Shown: in pieces, positions 24,852 to 33,937 of the stretch | Numbering within the stretch: the stretch's first letter is position 1 | Layout: the number at the start of each line of letters is the position of its first letter | Assembly: GCF_022829585.1 (NCBI RefSeq) | Contig: NZ_JAKSYC010000343.1 | Span: 50,650-114,649 of the forward strand | Source: Methylobacterium sp. J-026 | GTDB lineage: Bacteria > Pseudomonadota > Alphaproteobacteria > Rhizobiales > Beijerinckiaceae | Length of the DNA stretch: 64,000 bases | Direction of reading: 5' to 3' | The notes under the pieces: generated by a model | The model's database searches: none | What the model saw: the letters and a program-made list of their open reading frames with translations, nothing else | What the model was told of the DNA's origin: nothing | Program-made: the position numbers and the translations under genes

Positions 24852-25670
24852 GTGTCAAAATTCACCACCGCCCTGACGCCTGCGCGGCCGGTCCGCCGAA
24901 TGCTGCGCCGCCTCGGCGTGCTCTGCGGTCTCCTCGTTCTGCCCACGGCGGTCCTCGCCTATGCGGATCTCCTGCCCGAATCCCTGGATCTCTTCGGCAT
25001 CGATCTTCAGGAAAGCCCGGACCTGCCGCACGTCGCCCGCCAGATTGCCATCGGCGCGCCGTTGAAGATCGTGGCCTTCGGCTCGTCGTCCACCGAGGGC
25101 ATCGGCGCGTCGAGCCCGGCCAACGCGTATCCCGCCCGCCTCCAGATCGACTTGCGCAAGACGCTGCGCGGGATCAACGTGTCGGTGGTCAATCGCGGCA
25201 TCGGCGGTGAGCACGTCGACGACATGCTGGCGCGCCTGGACCGCGACGTCATCGCGGCCGAACCCCAGCTCGTCATCTGGCAGACCGGCAGCAACGACCC
25301 GCTGCGCGGGGTCTCGATCGCGCATTTCCGCGAGGCCACGGTGGCGGCGATCCGCCGGATCCGCGATGCCGGCATCGATGTCGTGCTGATGGAGCCGCAA
25401 TGGTGTCCGAAGCTCGAGGCGACCCCGGGCGCATCGCGGTTCCTCGAAGCGGTGCGCAGCATCGGCGACGAACTCGATGTGCCGGTGATCCGGCGCGCCG
25501 ACCTGATGCACGGCTGGGTGCGCGAGGGGAAACTCACGACCAAGCAGCTCTTCGCCTCCGACGGCCTGCACATGGCGGATCGCGGCTATGCCCTTCTGGC
25601 TGAGGCCGCGGCCCGCTCGATCCTCGCGGATGCCGGATCGGTGCAGACCCCCGAGGCGGTCGCCGAATAG
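24852..25670 (+). CDS. SGNH/GDSL-type hydrolase, membrane-anchored or secreted
   Basis: A 272-residue protein with a positively charged N-terminus and a hydrophobic segment at about residues 19-38 (L-G-V-L-C-G-L-L-V-L-P), acting as a signal or anchor. The hydrolase domain has the SGNH blocks: F-G-S-S-S-T-E-G (block I, with the nucleophile Ser), R-G-I-G-G (block II Gly), T-G-S-N-D-P (block III Asn) and D-G-L-H-M (block V Asp-x-x-His). Such enzymes deacylate sugars, lipids or peptidoglycan in the periplasm. The start is GTG 24852 with GGAG upstream. The substrate is unknown, and the neighbours (a divergent glycosyltransferase and hslV) do not decide it. Confidence 0.83.
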   Translation: MSKFTTALTPARPVRRMLRRLGVLCGLLVLPTAVLAYADLLPESLDLFGIDLQESPDLPHVARQIAIGAPLKIVAFGSSSTEGIGASSPANAYPARLQIDLRKTLRGINVSVVNRGIGGEHVDDMLARLDRDVIAAEPQLVIWQTGSNDPLRGVSIAHFREATVAAIRRIRDAGIDVVLMEPQWCPKLEATPGASRFLEAVRSIGDELDVPVIRRADLMHGWVREGKLTTKQLFASDGLHMADRGYALLAEAAARSILADAGSVQTPEAVAE

Positions 25671-25772
25671 GATCCGTCGGACCGCGCAGCGTCGCCGGCC
25701 GATCCCGAACCAACGGCTGGACGGCGCCCTCAAGACTCCCCATCTCGACGCGGTCGAGATCGGAGCCGAACC

Positions 25773-26351
25773 TTGAGCCAGGACGCCTACAGGCAAGACG
25801 ACCGGGGCGCCGTGCCTCAGATGCATGCGACCACGATTCTGATGGTCCGCAAGGGTGGTCGCGTCGTCCTCGGCGGCGACGGGCAGGTCAGCCTCGGCCA
25901 GACCATCGTGAAGGGCAACGCCCGCAAGCTCCGGCGGCTGGCCAAGGGGGCGGTCATCGGCGGCTTCGCCGGCGCCACGGCCGACGCCTTCACCCTGTTC
26001 GAGCGGCTCGAAGCCAAGCTGGAGCAATATCCCGGGCAACTGACCCGGGCCTGCGTCGAACTCACGAAGGACTGGCGTACCGACCGGTACCTGCGCCGCC
26101 TGGAGGCGATGATGCTGGTCGCCGACCGCGACGTGAGCCTGCTCCTGTCGGGGTCCGGCGACGTGCTGGAGCCCGAAGGCGGCGTCATGGCGATCGGCTC
26201 GGGCGGCAACTACGCGCTGGCGGCGGCCAGGGCCCTGGAGGACGGCGATCTCGACGCCGAGGCGATCGTGCGCCGGGCCATGGCCATCGCCGCCGAGATC
26301 TGTGTTTATACGAACGGTAATCTGGTCATCGAGGCGCTGGATGCCGCCTAG
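25773..26351 (+). CDS. hslV: ATP-dependent protease subunit HslV (ClpQ)
   Basis: A 192-residue proteasome-like peptidase that forms a double hexamer capped by HslU. The mature N-terminus is T-T-I-L-M-V-R-K (catalytic Thr20 after removal of a short propeptide ending M-H-A), followed by G-G-D-G-Q-V-S-L-G, and G-S-G-G-N-Y-A-L-A-A near residue 147. The start is TTG 25773, with GGAGCC upstream. The alphaproteobacterial propeptide is longer than the single Met of E. coli. HslU is not directly downstream: its gene begins at 29949, separated by a chemoreceptor and a SulP transporter. Confidence 0.95.
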   Translation: MSQDAYRQDDRGAVPQMHATTILMVRKGGRVVLGGDGQVSLGQTIVKGNARKLRRLAKGAVIGGFAGATADAFTLFERLEAKLEQYPGQLTRACVELTKDWRTDRYLRRLEAMMLVADRDVSLLLSGSGDVLEPEGGVMAIGSGGNYALAAARALEDGDLDAEAIVRRAMAIAAEICVYTNGNLVIEALDAA

Positions 26352-26493
26352 ACGCCCGAGCTCTCCGTGACCTCCGGCGAATGAGCCGACAATAAACCGC
26401 GGATACCAATAGCGAGCGCCTTTGCTCAGTTAACCGCCTTTTGAACAATTGACGATATTTTGCATCCAATCAAACCTGCAGGGTTGGAAGAGC

Positions 26494-28164
26494 ATGCATA
26501 TCGGCGGGAAACTCCTTGGCTTCGTCGGCGCCTGCAGCCTGACGACGCTGATCGTCGCCGGCGTCAGCGTGGCGACGCTGAACAGCTTCGAACAGGCGCT
26601 CATCAGCGTCGAGGGTGCCTCCATCCGGGCGCTCGACGCGGCGAACTTCAACCGCCTGGCCGCCGAGGTCACGATGGATTCCCGCGGCATCTACGCCTCC
26701 GCCGACCGCACCGAGGCCGCGAAATACGCGGCCCGTCTCCGGCAGGGTTTGGCCGAGATGGACGCCCTGCGCGCCGAATGGGCGCCGAAAGTCGCGCCGT
26801 CCGAGCGCCCGCTCTTCGATGTGATGGCGCGCAATGCCGATTCCTTCCGGACCCTGCGGATGGCCCTCGCCGAAGCCGGCGAGACCGTGAGCCCGCGCGC
26901 CGCCGCGGATCTCGGCTTCAACGATGCCAATCAGGCCAACCGCAAGGCGTTCCAGACCAGCATCAACGCCCTGGTCAGCCAGGGCCGCACCGAGATGGCG
27001 GCGGTCAAGGGCGATACCCAGGCGTTGTTCCAGGGGCGGACGCTCCTCCTCCTCGGCCTCGCGCTCGCCGGCACGCTGATCTGCTGCGCCCTCGGCCTCC
27101 TGGTGGGACAGCGCCAGATCGCCCGGCCGCTGCGGGCGGTCGCGGAGGCGATCGAGCGCCTCGCGCGGGGCGATCACGCGCTTCCGGCGGTGACGCCGCG
27201 CCGGGACGAGATCGGCGCGATCTGGACCAGCACCAAGATCCTCAACGAGACCCTGCTCGAAGCCGAATCCCTCCGCCAGGAGCATCAGCGGCAGGATATC
27301 GATGCGGCCACGCGCAAGCAGGTCGAGATGGCCGGTCTCGCCGATCAGTTCCAGGGCAGCATCGGCAGCCTCGTCTCGCACCTCGCCGGCGCGGCGTCGG
27401 GCATGGAGCGGGCGGCGGCCGCGATGGCGGGCAACGCCGAGCATGCCGGTGTCCAGTCCCAGGCGGTCACGCGCGCCGCCGAGACCACCGCGCACAATGT
27501 CGAGGCGGTGGCGGCCGCGACCGAGGAACTCGCCGCGACCGCGAGCGAGATCGGCGTTCAGGTGTCCCAGACTTCGAACGCAGCCGAGAGCGCGGTCGAG
27601 GCGACCCGGCGGACACGCACCAGCGTCCAGGCCCTGGCCCGAAGCGCCGACGGGATCGGGCAGGTCGTGTCCCTCATCTCGACCATCGCCGGGCAGACCA
27701 ATCTGCTGGCCCTGAACGCCACGATCGAGGCCGCCCGCGCCGGCGAGGCCGGCCGTGGCTTCGCCGTGGTGGCGACCGAAGTGAAGGAGCTGGCGACGCA
27801 GACCGCCAAGGCCACCGAGGAGATCGCCGCCCAGATCGCCGCCATGCGGGCCGCGACGCACGAGGCGGTCTCCGCGATCGAGGAGATCGGCGGCACGATC
27901 GAGCAGGTGCACGGCATCGCCATCGGCGTGGCCGCCGCGGTGGAGGAGCAGCAACTGGCGACGCAGGAGATCGCCCGCAGCATCTCCGAGGCGGCGAGCG
28001 GGACCCGCTCGGTCACCAAGACGATGGCCCTGGTCCTCAACGCGGCGCACGAGACCGGCGTCAGTGCCGCGCAGGTCCTAGAGGCGGCCGCCGACATCGC
28101 CCGGCGCTCGAACGGGCTGGGCGGCGAGGTTTCCGGCTTCGTGGCCCAGGTGCGGGCGGCCTGA
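26494..28164 (+). CDS. Methyl-accepting chemotaxis protein
   Basis: A 556-residue chemoreceptor. TM1 is at about residues 7-29, a periplasmic four-helix-type sensor domain spans 30-182, TM2 lies at 183-205, then HAMP (about 206-260), and the cytoplasmic signalling domain. The hairpin tip that contacts CheA and CheW is fully conserved (L-L-A-L-N-A-T-I-E-A-A-R-A-G-E-A-G-R-G-F). It has no C-terminal CheR/CheB pentapeptide. ATG 26494 has GGAAG just upstream. The 142-base leader is markedly AT-rich for this genome, so it likely has its own promoter. The ligand is unknown. It sits between hslV and hslU. Confidence 0.93.
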   Translation: MHIGGKLLGFVGACSLTTLIVAGVSVATLNSFEQALISVEGASIRALDAANFNRLAAEVTMDSRGIYASADRTEAAKYAARLRQGLAEMDALRAEWAPKVAPSERPLFDVMARNADSFRTLRMALAEAGETVSPRAAADLGFNDANQANRKAFQTSINALVSQGRTEMAAVKGDTQALFQGRTLLLLGLALAGTLICCALGLLVGQRQIARPLRAVAEAIERLARGDHALPAVTPRRDEIGAIWTSTKILNETLLEAESLRQEHQRQDIDAATRKQVEMAGLADQFQGSIGSLVSHLAGAASGMERAAAAMAGNAEHAGVQSQAVTRAAETTAHNVEAVAAATEELAATASEIGVQVSQTSNAAESAVEATRRTRTSVQALARSADGIGQVVSLISTIAGQTNLLALNATIEAARAGEAGRGFAVVATEVKELATQTAKATEEIAAQIAAMRAATHEAVSAIEEIGGTIEQVHGIAIGVAAAVEEQQLATQEIARSISEAASGTRSVTKTMALVLNAAHETGVSAAQVLEAAADIARRSNGLGGEVSGFVAQVRAA

Positions 28165-28348
28165 GGCCGCCCCGACGCCCGGGCGCCGTTGCGTTGCGGC
28201 GCGGAGCGCCGTAGGACCGGTGCATTCGCAAGGACCCGGTGAAAGCCCGGGTGGCTCTTCCGGCCGCCGATCCGCCGGACCACGCATCCGAGATGCCCTC
28301 CCATCCGCCGAGCGCGCGGACGCGCGTCTCGTGCGGAATATTCATCAC

Positions 28349-29845
28349 ATGCAGCCCAGTACCTCCGCGACCCGCGGCCTCCCCGGCCCGTGGCTCGGCA
28401 CGATCCGCGGCGACACCCTCTCCGGCATCGTCGTCGCCCTCGCCCTGATCCCGGAAGCGATCGGATTCTCGGTGATCGCCGGGGTCGACCCGAAGGTCGG
28501 CCTCTACGCCTCGGTGGTCATCGCCTGCACGATCGCCTTCGCGGGCGGGCGGCCCGCGATGATCTCCGCCGCCACGGCCGCCACGGCGGTGGTGATGATC
28601 GACCTCGTGCGCGAGCACGGCGTGCAGTACCTCTTCGCAGCGACCATCCTGATGGGTGTCCTGCAGATCCTGGCCGGGCTGCTCAGGCTCGGCCGGTTGA
28701 TGCGGTTCGTCTCGCGCTCGGTGATGACCGGCTTCGTCAACGCGCTGGCGATCCTGATCTTCCTGGCGCAGCTCCCCGAACTCACCGGCGTGACGCCCGC
28801 GACCTACGGGCTGATCGCCCTCGGGCTGGCGATCATCTACGGGTTTCCGCACGTCACCCGGGTCGTCCCCTCGCCCCTTGTGGCGATCGCCGTGCTCACC
28901 GCGGTCACGGCGCTCTTCCACCTCGACGTGCGCACGGTCTCGCATCTGGGTGCCCTTCCGTCGTCGCTGCCGCGCTTCGCCCTGCCGGACGTGCCCCCGA
29001 CCCTGGAGACCCTGCGCATCATCCTGCCCTACGCGGCGACGCTCGCCGCCGTCGGCCTGCTGGAGAGCCTGCTGACCGCGCAGATCGTCGACGACATGAC
29101 CGACACCGCCAGCGACAAGAACCGCGAGTGCATGGGCCAGGGCGTCGCCAACATGGCCTCCGCCGTGTTCGGCGGCATGGGCGGCTGCGCGATGATCGGC
29201 CAGTCGGTGATCAACGTCTCCTCGGGCGCGCGGGGCCGGCTCTCCACTCTGGTGGCGGGGGCCTTCCTGCTCCTGCTCCTCGTGGCGCTCCAGGACCTGC
29301 TCGCCGTCGTGCCGGTGGCGGCGCTGACGGCCGTGATGATCATGGTCTCGCTCAACACGTTCTCCTGGCGCTCCCTCCTGCAACTGCGCACGAACCCGCT
29401 GCCATCCTCGGCGGTGATGCTGGCGACGGTCGTGGTGGTGGTGGCCACCAAGGACCTCGCCCTCGGTGTCCTCGCCGGCGTGCTCCTGTCGGGCGTGTTC
29501 TTCGCCGGGAAGGTCTCGCGGCTCAGCCGGGTCACCTCCGAACGCTCAGGCGACAGGCGGACCCGGACCTACCGGGTCACCGGGCAGGTCTTCTTTGCCT
29601 CCGCCGGGACGTTCTCGGAGGCGATCGACGTGCTCGAACCCGTCGAGCGCTTGATCATCGACGTGACGGCCGCGCATTTCTGGGACATCTCGGCGGTCGC
29701 CGCCCTGGACCGCGTCGTCCTCAAGGCCCGGGCGCGGGGGCGCACCGTCGAGGTCGTGGGGCTCAACGCGGCGAGCGCGACCCTGGTCGAACGGTTCGGG
29801 ACGCACGACAAGGCCGACCCCAACACCGCACCCGCAGGGCACTGA
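28349..29845 (+). CDS. SulP family anion transporter with C-terminal STAS domain
   Basis: A 498-residue transporter. The membrane part (about residues 15-385) has the SLC26/SulP repeats, with A-L-A-L-I-P-E-A-I-G-F-S and G-L-Y-A-S in the first helices and a conserved N-x-E-C-M-G-Q-G-V-A-N loop. The C-terminal cytoplasmic STAS domain (about 400-490) has a D-I-S-A-V-A-A-L-D loop, the STAS phosphorylation or nucleotide-binding position. Substrates in the family include sulfate, bicarbonate and dicarboxylates and cannot be told apart from sequence. A strong GC hairpin follows 11 bases after the stop (29856-29885), marking the end of this transcript before hslU. Confidence 0.88.
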   Translation: MQPSTSATRGLPGPWLGTIRGDTLSGIVVALALIPEAIGFSVIAGVDPKVGLYASVVIACTIAFAGGRPAMISAATAATAVVMIDLVREHGVQYLFAATILMGVLQILAGLLRLGRLMRFVSRSVMTGFVNALAILIFLAQLPELTGVTPATYGLIALGLAIIYGFPHVTRVVPSPLVAIAVLTAVTALFHLDVRTVSHLGALPSSLPRFALPDVPPTLETLRIILPYAATLAAVGLLESLLTAQIVDDMTDTASDKNRECMGQGVANMASAVFGGMGGCAMIGQSVINVSSGARGRLSTLVAGAFLLLLLVALQDLLAVVPVAALTAVMIMVSLNTFSWRSLLQLRTNPLPSSAVMLATVVVVVATKDLALGVLAGVLLSGVFFAGKVSRLSRVTSERSGDRRTRTYRVTGQVFFASAGTFSEAIDVLEPVERLIIDVTAAHFWDISAVAALDRVVLKARARGRTVEVVGLNAASATLVERFGTHDKADPNTAPAGH

Positions 29846-29855
29846 GGCGATCTTA

Positions 29856-29885
29856 CGCCCCCGCGCGGCCCCTTGCGCGGGGGCG
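29856..29885 (+). terminator. Intrinsic-terminator-like hairpin after the SulP gene
   Basis: An 11-base-pair perfect GC stem: left arm CGCCCCCGCGC at 29856-29866, right arm GCGCGGGGGCG at 29875-29885, with an eight-base loop. No U-run follows, as is usual in GC-rich alphaproteobacteria. It lies between the transporter stop and the hslU start at 29949. Confidence 0.6.
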
Positions 29886-29948
29886 CGCGGGACCCCATTC
29901 CCGGCGCAGGGTTCGGGCGATCCGGCCGGGAACAGGGATGGACCAGCG

Positions 29949-31262
29949 GTGACGACGTTCTCTCCGCGCGAGATCGTGTCCGAACTCGATCGCTTCATCG
30001 TCGGGCAACACGACGCCAAGCGCGCCGTCGCGATTGCGCTGCGCAACCGCTGGCGCCGCCAGCAACTCACCGGACCGCTCCGCGAGGAGGTGGCGCCGAA
30101 GAACATCCTGATGATCGGGCCGACGGGCTGCGGCAAGACCGAGATCGCCCGGCGCCTCGCGCGGCTTGCCAACGCGCCGTTCCTCAAGATCGAGGCCACG
30201 AAGTTCACCGAGGTCGGCTATGTCGGCCGCGACGTCGAGCAGATCGTGCGTGACCTCGTGGAGGTGGCGATCGGCCTGACCCGCCAGACCAAGCGCGAGG
30301 GCGTGAAGGCCAAGGCCGAGGCGGCCGCGGAGAACCGGATCCTCGACGCCCTGGTCGGTGCCACGGCCAGCCAGGCCACGCGCGACAGCTTCCGGCGCAG
30401 GCTCCGCAACAGCGAACTCGATGACAAGGAAGTGGAGCTGGAACTGACATCCGGCGCCCCCGCGGGCCTGCCGATGTTCGACATCCCCGGAATGCCGGGG
30501 GCGTCCATGGGGGCGATCAACATCGGCGACATGCTCGGCAAGGCGCTGGGCGGCCAGCGCGGCAAGCCGCGGCGGATCCTCGTGCGGGACGCCTACGCGC
30601 CGCTGATCGCCGAGGAATCGGACAAGCTCGTCGACGACGAAGCGCTCGTGCGCGAATCGATTCGCGAGGTCGAGAACAACGGCATCGTGTTCCTCGACGA
30701 GATCGACAAGATCTGCGCCCGCGAGGGCCGCTCCTCCGGCGACGTCTCCCGGGAGGGCGTCCAGCGCGATCTGCTGCCCCTGATCGAGGGCACGACGGTC
30801 GCCACCAAACACGGTCCGGTGAAGACCGACCACATCCTGTTCATCGCGTCGGGCGCCTTCCATGTCTCGAAGCCGGCGGATCTCCTGCCGGAGTTGCAGG
30901 GCCGGCTGCCGATCCGGGTCGAATTGCAGCCCCTGACGGTGGACGATTTCCGCCAGATCCTGACCAGCACGGAGGCGAGCCTGCTCAAGCAGACCGTCGC
31001 CCTGATGGAGACTGAGGGCGTGACCCTCACCTTCACCGAGGATGCCGTCGATGCGCTCGCGCGGGTCGCCGTCGAGGTGAATGCGTCGGTGGAGAATATC
31101 GGCGCCCGCCGGCTCCAGACGGTGCTGGAACGGGTGATCGACGAGATCTCGTTCACCGCCACCGACCGGTCGGGTGAGACGGTGCCGATCGATGCCGCCT
31201 ATGTGCGCGACCGGGTCGCCGACCTGGCGGCCAACGCGGATCTGAGCCGGTTCATCCTGTGA
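29949..31262 (+). CDS. hslU: ATP-dependent protease ATPase subunit HslU (ClpY)
   Basis: A 437-residue AAA+ unfoldase, typical length. Motifs: the N-terminal P-R-E-I-V-S-E-L-D-R-F-I-V-G-Q, Walker A G-P-T-G-C-G-K-T at about residues 57-64, the pore loop G-Y-V-G-R-D, Walker B F-L-D-E-I-D-K-I near 250, and the C-terminal D-L-S-R-F-I-L tail that docks into HslV. The insertion (I) domain lies between about residues 110 and 230. The start is GTG 29949, with an AGGGA about 12 bases upstream. It pairs with HslV encoded at 25.8 kb. Confidence 0.96.
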   Translation: MTTFSPREIVSELDRFIVGQHDAKRAVAIALRNRWRRQQLTGPLREEVAPKNILMIGPTGCGKTEIARRLARLANAPFLKIEATKFTEVGYVGRDVEQIVRDLVEVAIGLTRQTKREGVKAKAEAAAENRILDALVGATASQATRDSFRRRLRNSELDDKEVELELTSGAPAGLPMFDIPGMPGASMGAINIGDMLGKALGGQRGKPRRILVRDAYAPLIAEESDKLVDDEALVRESIREVENNGIVFLDEIDKICAREGRSSGDVSREGVQRDLLPLIEGTTVATKHGPVKTDHILFIASGAFHVSKPADLLPELQGRLPIRVELQPLTVDDFRQILTSTEASLLKQTVALMETEGVTLTFTEDAVDALARVAVEVNASVENIGARRLQTVLERVIDEISFTATDRSGETVPIDAAYVRDRVADLAANADLSRFIL

Positions 31263-31296
31263 GGGCTTCCTACCTGCAACTTCTCCGCCTCTAGCG

Positions 31297-31342
31297 ATGC
31301 GTCGATTGAAGTGCGCAATCGACGCATGTTATGCGTCGATTG
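31297..31342 (+). promoter_or_regulatory. Triple alternating 12-mer (two overlapping palindromes) at the fic start
   Basis: The 12-mer ATGCGTCGATTG occurs at 31297-31308 and 31331-31342, and its exact reverse complement CAATCGACGCAT lies between them at 31316-31327. Spacers are seven bases (AAGTGCG) and three bases (GTT). Copies 1 and 2 can pair into one perfect stem, or copies 2 and 3 into another, but not both. The third copy abuts the ATG at 31343. It could be a dimer-binding operator or a pair of competing RNA hairpins controlling translation. Confidence 0.75.
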
Positions 31343-32452
31343 ATGTACATCTACAACCGGCCGGAGTGGCCACATTTCCGCTGGGACGACGCGGCGCTGC
31401 TCGCTCCACTGGGGGCTGTTCGCTACAGGCAGGGGCGCCTGCTCGGCCGTATGGAGGGACTCGGCTTCAACGTCCGCGAGGAAGCCGTCCTGGAGACGCT
31501 CACCCGGGACGCCGTCGAGACGAGCCAGATCGAAGGCGAGAGCTTGGCTCGCGACCAGGTTCGATCGTCCCTGGCGCGACAGCTCGGGATCGAAACCGCT
31601 GGGCTCGTACCGGCGGGACGGCAGGTCGAGGGGATCGCCACCGTGGTCCTCGACGCGACGCAGCGGTTCGCGGAGCCTCTGACGTCCGCGCGCCTGTTCA
31701 CGTGGCATTCGGCCCTGTTTCCGGATCGTGACGTCGGGCGACAGCCGATCACTGTGGGTGCTTGGCGAACCGATGCACTGGGACCGATGCGCGTCGTGTC
31801 GGGCTCATGGCGACGCGAGCGGGTGCACTTTGAGGCCCCTCCCGCCGCCCAGGTGGCCGCGGAGATGGAACGCTTCCTGAACTGGTTCGAGGACGCCGAC
31901 GATACGACCGACGCCGTTCTCAGGGCGGCCATCGCGCACATCTGGTTCGTCACGATCCATCCGTTCGATGACGGCAACGGCCGCATCGCCAGAGCCATCG
32001 CCGACATGGCCCTCGCCCGGGCCGAGGGGACGGGACGCCGATTCTACAGCATGTCGGCGCGTCTGCGCACCGAGCGGAACGCCTATTACGAGACGCTTGA
32101 GGCGACCCAGAAGGGCGATCTCGAGATCACGGCGCGGCTCGCCTGGTTCCTCGGCGTGCTTGATTCGGCGATCGCCGATGCGGAGACCATGCTCGATGCG
32201 GTGCTGCGCAAGGAGCGTTTCTGGCGGGCCCTGGATGCCAAGCCGGTGAATCCGCGTCAGAGGGCGATGCTCACGCGTCTCCTCGACGGTTTCGAAGGAA
32301 ACCTGACCTCGTCCAAATGGGCGCAGATCGCGAAATGCTCGCACGACACGGCGCTCCGCGATATCGACGATCTCCTCGTCCGGGGACTGCTGGTTCGCGG
32401 TCCGGCCGGCGGACGTAGCACCCGCTACATCCTGGTCGAACCGCAATCGTGA
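31343..32452 (+). CDS. Fic family protein (AMPylator-type) with N-terminal DUF4172 and C-terminal winged helix
   Basis: A 369-residue Fic protein. The N-terminal DUF4172-like domain opens Y-N-R-P-E-W-P-H-F-R-W. An inhibitory helix motif T-S-Q-I-E-G (T60-G65) fits the [S/T]xxxE[G/N] consensus that blocks ATP, so activity is probably self-restrained. The catalytic loop H-P-F-D-D-G-N-G-R is at residues 206-214 and intact. The C-terminal 70 residues form a winged-helix-like domain (W-A-Q-I-A-K-C-S-H-D-T-A-L-R-D), which suggests DNA binding and autoregulation. I chose ATG 31343 to match the family opening; ATG 31331 would add four residues encoded inside the third repeat copy. Neither has a clear ribosome-binding site. 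Confidence 0.88.
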   Translation: MYIYNRPEWPHFRWDDAALLAPLGAVRYRQGRLLGRMEGLGFNVREEAVLETLTRDAVETSQIEGESLARDQVRSSLARQLGIETAGLVPAGRQVEGIATVVLDATQRFAEPLTSARLFTWHSALFPDRDVGRQPITVGAWRTDALGPMRVVSGSWRRERVHFEAPPAAQVAAEMERFLNWFEDADDTTDAVLRAAIAHIWFVTIHPFDDGNGRIARAIADMALARAEGTGRRFYSMSARLRTERNAYYETLEATQKGDLEITARLAWFLGVLDSAIADAETMLDAVLRKERFWRALDAKPVNPRQRAMLTRLLDGFEGNLTSSKWAQIAKCSHDTALRDIDDLLVRGLLVRGPAGGRSTRYILVEPQS

Positions 32453-32465
32453 AGGGCTAGCCCGC

Positions 32466-33320
32466 GTGTCCCGCAACAGCTTCGGCGTCGGCGATCCGGC
32501 CCTCTCGGTCGCGGCCCTCGTCGCCGGCATGGTCTCCCTGCAATGCGGCGCGACCTTCGCCAAGAGCCTGTTCCCGGCCGTGGGTGCGGCCGGGACCGCA
32601 TCCCTGCGGGTCGGCTTCTCGGCGCTGATCCTCATTGCGCTCTGGCGGCCGTGGCGTCGGAGCCTGCCGTTACGGGAGGCGGGTTGGATCGCCCTGTACG
32701 GCACCGCGCTGGGGCTGATGAACCTGCTCTTCTACCTCGCCCTGGCGCGCCTGCCCCTGGGGCCGGCGGTGGCGATCGAATTCGCCGGACCGCTCGCCGT
32801 CGCACTCGTCGCCTCGCGCCGCCGCTCCGATTTCCTGTGGATCGGTGTCGCCGTCCTGGGCCTGACGCTGCTCTTGCCGATCGGCACGGGGGACGGGCTC
32901 GATCCCCTGGGCATCGCCCTGGATCTCGGCGCGGCCCTGGCCTGGGCGCTCTATATCCTGTTCGGCCAGCGCGCCGGGCGGGCCGATGGCGGTCAGGCGG
33001 TGTCGCTGGGGATGCTGACCGCCGCCCTCGTGGTCGCGCCGTTCGGCGTGGCCGAGGCCGGTGCCGGGCTGCTCGCCCCCGGCATCCTGACGGCCGGTCT
33101 CGCTGTGGCGCTGATGACGAGCGCCCTGCCCTATTCCCTCGAGATGGTCGCGCTCCGGCGCCTCGACCGGAAGAGTTTCGGCGTGCTGATGAGTCTGGAG
33201 CCCGCGGTCGCGACCTGCGCGGGGCTGGCGCTGCTTGGCGAGCGAATCAGCGCTGTGCAGGGGATCGCGATCGGCTTGGTGATCGCGGCATCGGTCGGGA
33301 TCACCGCGCGCTCCCGATAG
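32466..33320 (+). CDS. EamA/DMT superfamily exporter, RhtA-like
   Basis: A 284-residue, ten-helix drug/metabolite transporter. Two EamA repeats are visible, and the second ends with S-L-E-P-A-V-A-T-C-A-G and G-E-R-I-S, closely resembling the RhtA threonine/homoserine exporter. R-L-P-L-G-P-A-V-A-I-E-F-A-G-P is also RhtA-like. It likely exports small amino acids or related metabolites, but the substrate is inferred only from family resemblance. GTG 32466 lies 13 bases after the fic stop, so it could share that transcript without any evident functional link. Confidence 0.82.
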   Translation: MSRNSFGVGDPALSVAALVAGMVSLQCGATFAKSLFPAVGAAGTASLRVGFSALILIALWRPWRRSLPLREAGWIALYGTALGLMNLLFYLALARLPLGPAVAIEFAGPLAVALVASRRRSDFLWIGVAVLGLTLLLPIGTGDGLDPLGIALDLGAALAWALYILFGQRAGRADGGQAVSLGMLTAALVVAPFGVAEAGAGLLAPGILTAGLAVALMTSALPYSLEMVALRRLDRKSFGVLMSLEPAVATCAGLALLGERISAVQGIAIGLVIAASVGITARSR

Positions 33321-33360
33321 CCGGCGCCCGCAGCGACGATCCTGGGACCGGAGGGGCCGT

Positions 33361-33762
33361 CTACTTCCCCGCGAGAACCCGCGAGGCGACGTTGATATAT
33401 TTGCGCCCGGCCTCCTGGGCGTGCAGCACCGCGTCGCCGAGGTTCTCCTCGTCGCGGACACTGGCTAGCTTGATCAGCATCGGCAGATTGATGCCCGCCA
33501 CCACTTCCACCGAGCCGCCGTTCATACAGGACAGGGCAAGATTGGAGGGCGTGCCCCCGAACATGTCGGTGAGCACCACTACGCCCTCGCCGCTATTCAC
33601 GCGACAGACCGCGGACATGATGTCCCGTCGTCGCAGCTCCATATCGTCCTCCGGCCCGATCGTGATCGTCTCGATCTGATCCTGCGGGCCGACCACGTGC
33701 TCCAGGGCGGCCTTGAACTCGGTCGCCAGCAGCCCGTGGGTGACGAGCACCATGCCAATCAT
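33361..33762 (-). CDS. PTS mannose-type EIIA component (ManX-like, regulatory PTS)
   Basis: A 133-residue single-domain EIIA of the mannose family. The phosphorylatable histidine is H9 in V-L-V-T-H-G, and T-D-M-F-G-G-T-P-S-N carries the second conserved block. In alphaproteobacteria this protein is part of a sugar-independent regulatory PTS with HprK and HPr, controlled by EI-Ntr. The gene follows hprK on the minus strand after about 175 bases. In many relatives the HPr gene comes next; here it does not, because the next gene is the converging exporter. Confidence 0.9.
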   Translation of the reverse strand: MIGMVLVTHGLLATEFKAALEHVVGPQDQIETITIGPEDDMELRRRDIMSAVCRVNSGEGVVVLTDMFGGTPSNLALSCMNGGSVEVVAGINLPMLIKLASVRDEENLGDAVLHAQEAGRKYINVASRVLAGK

Positions 33763-33937
33763 CGACACGTGTTCCAACGTCCTGTGTGTGCCGCCATGTT
33801 GTGCATCGCACAGACCCCCACAAGGCAAACGCGACTTTTTTGCCTGGACATCAACCGGATCATGCCACGGCCGCCTCTGACACGCCATGGGGCAACACCA
33901 CCGCTGCGCGACTCGGGCCGGCTGTGCGGCTGCGAAG

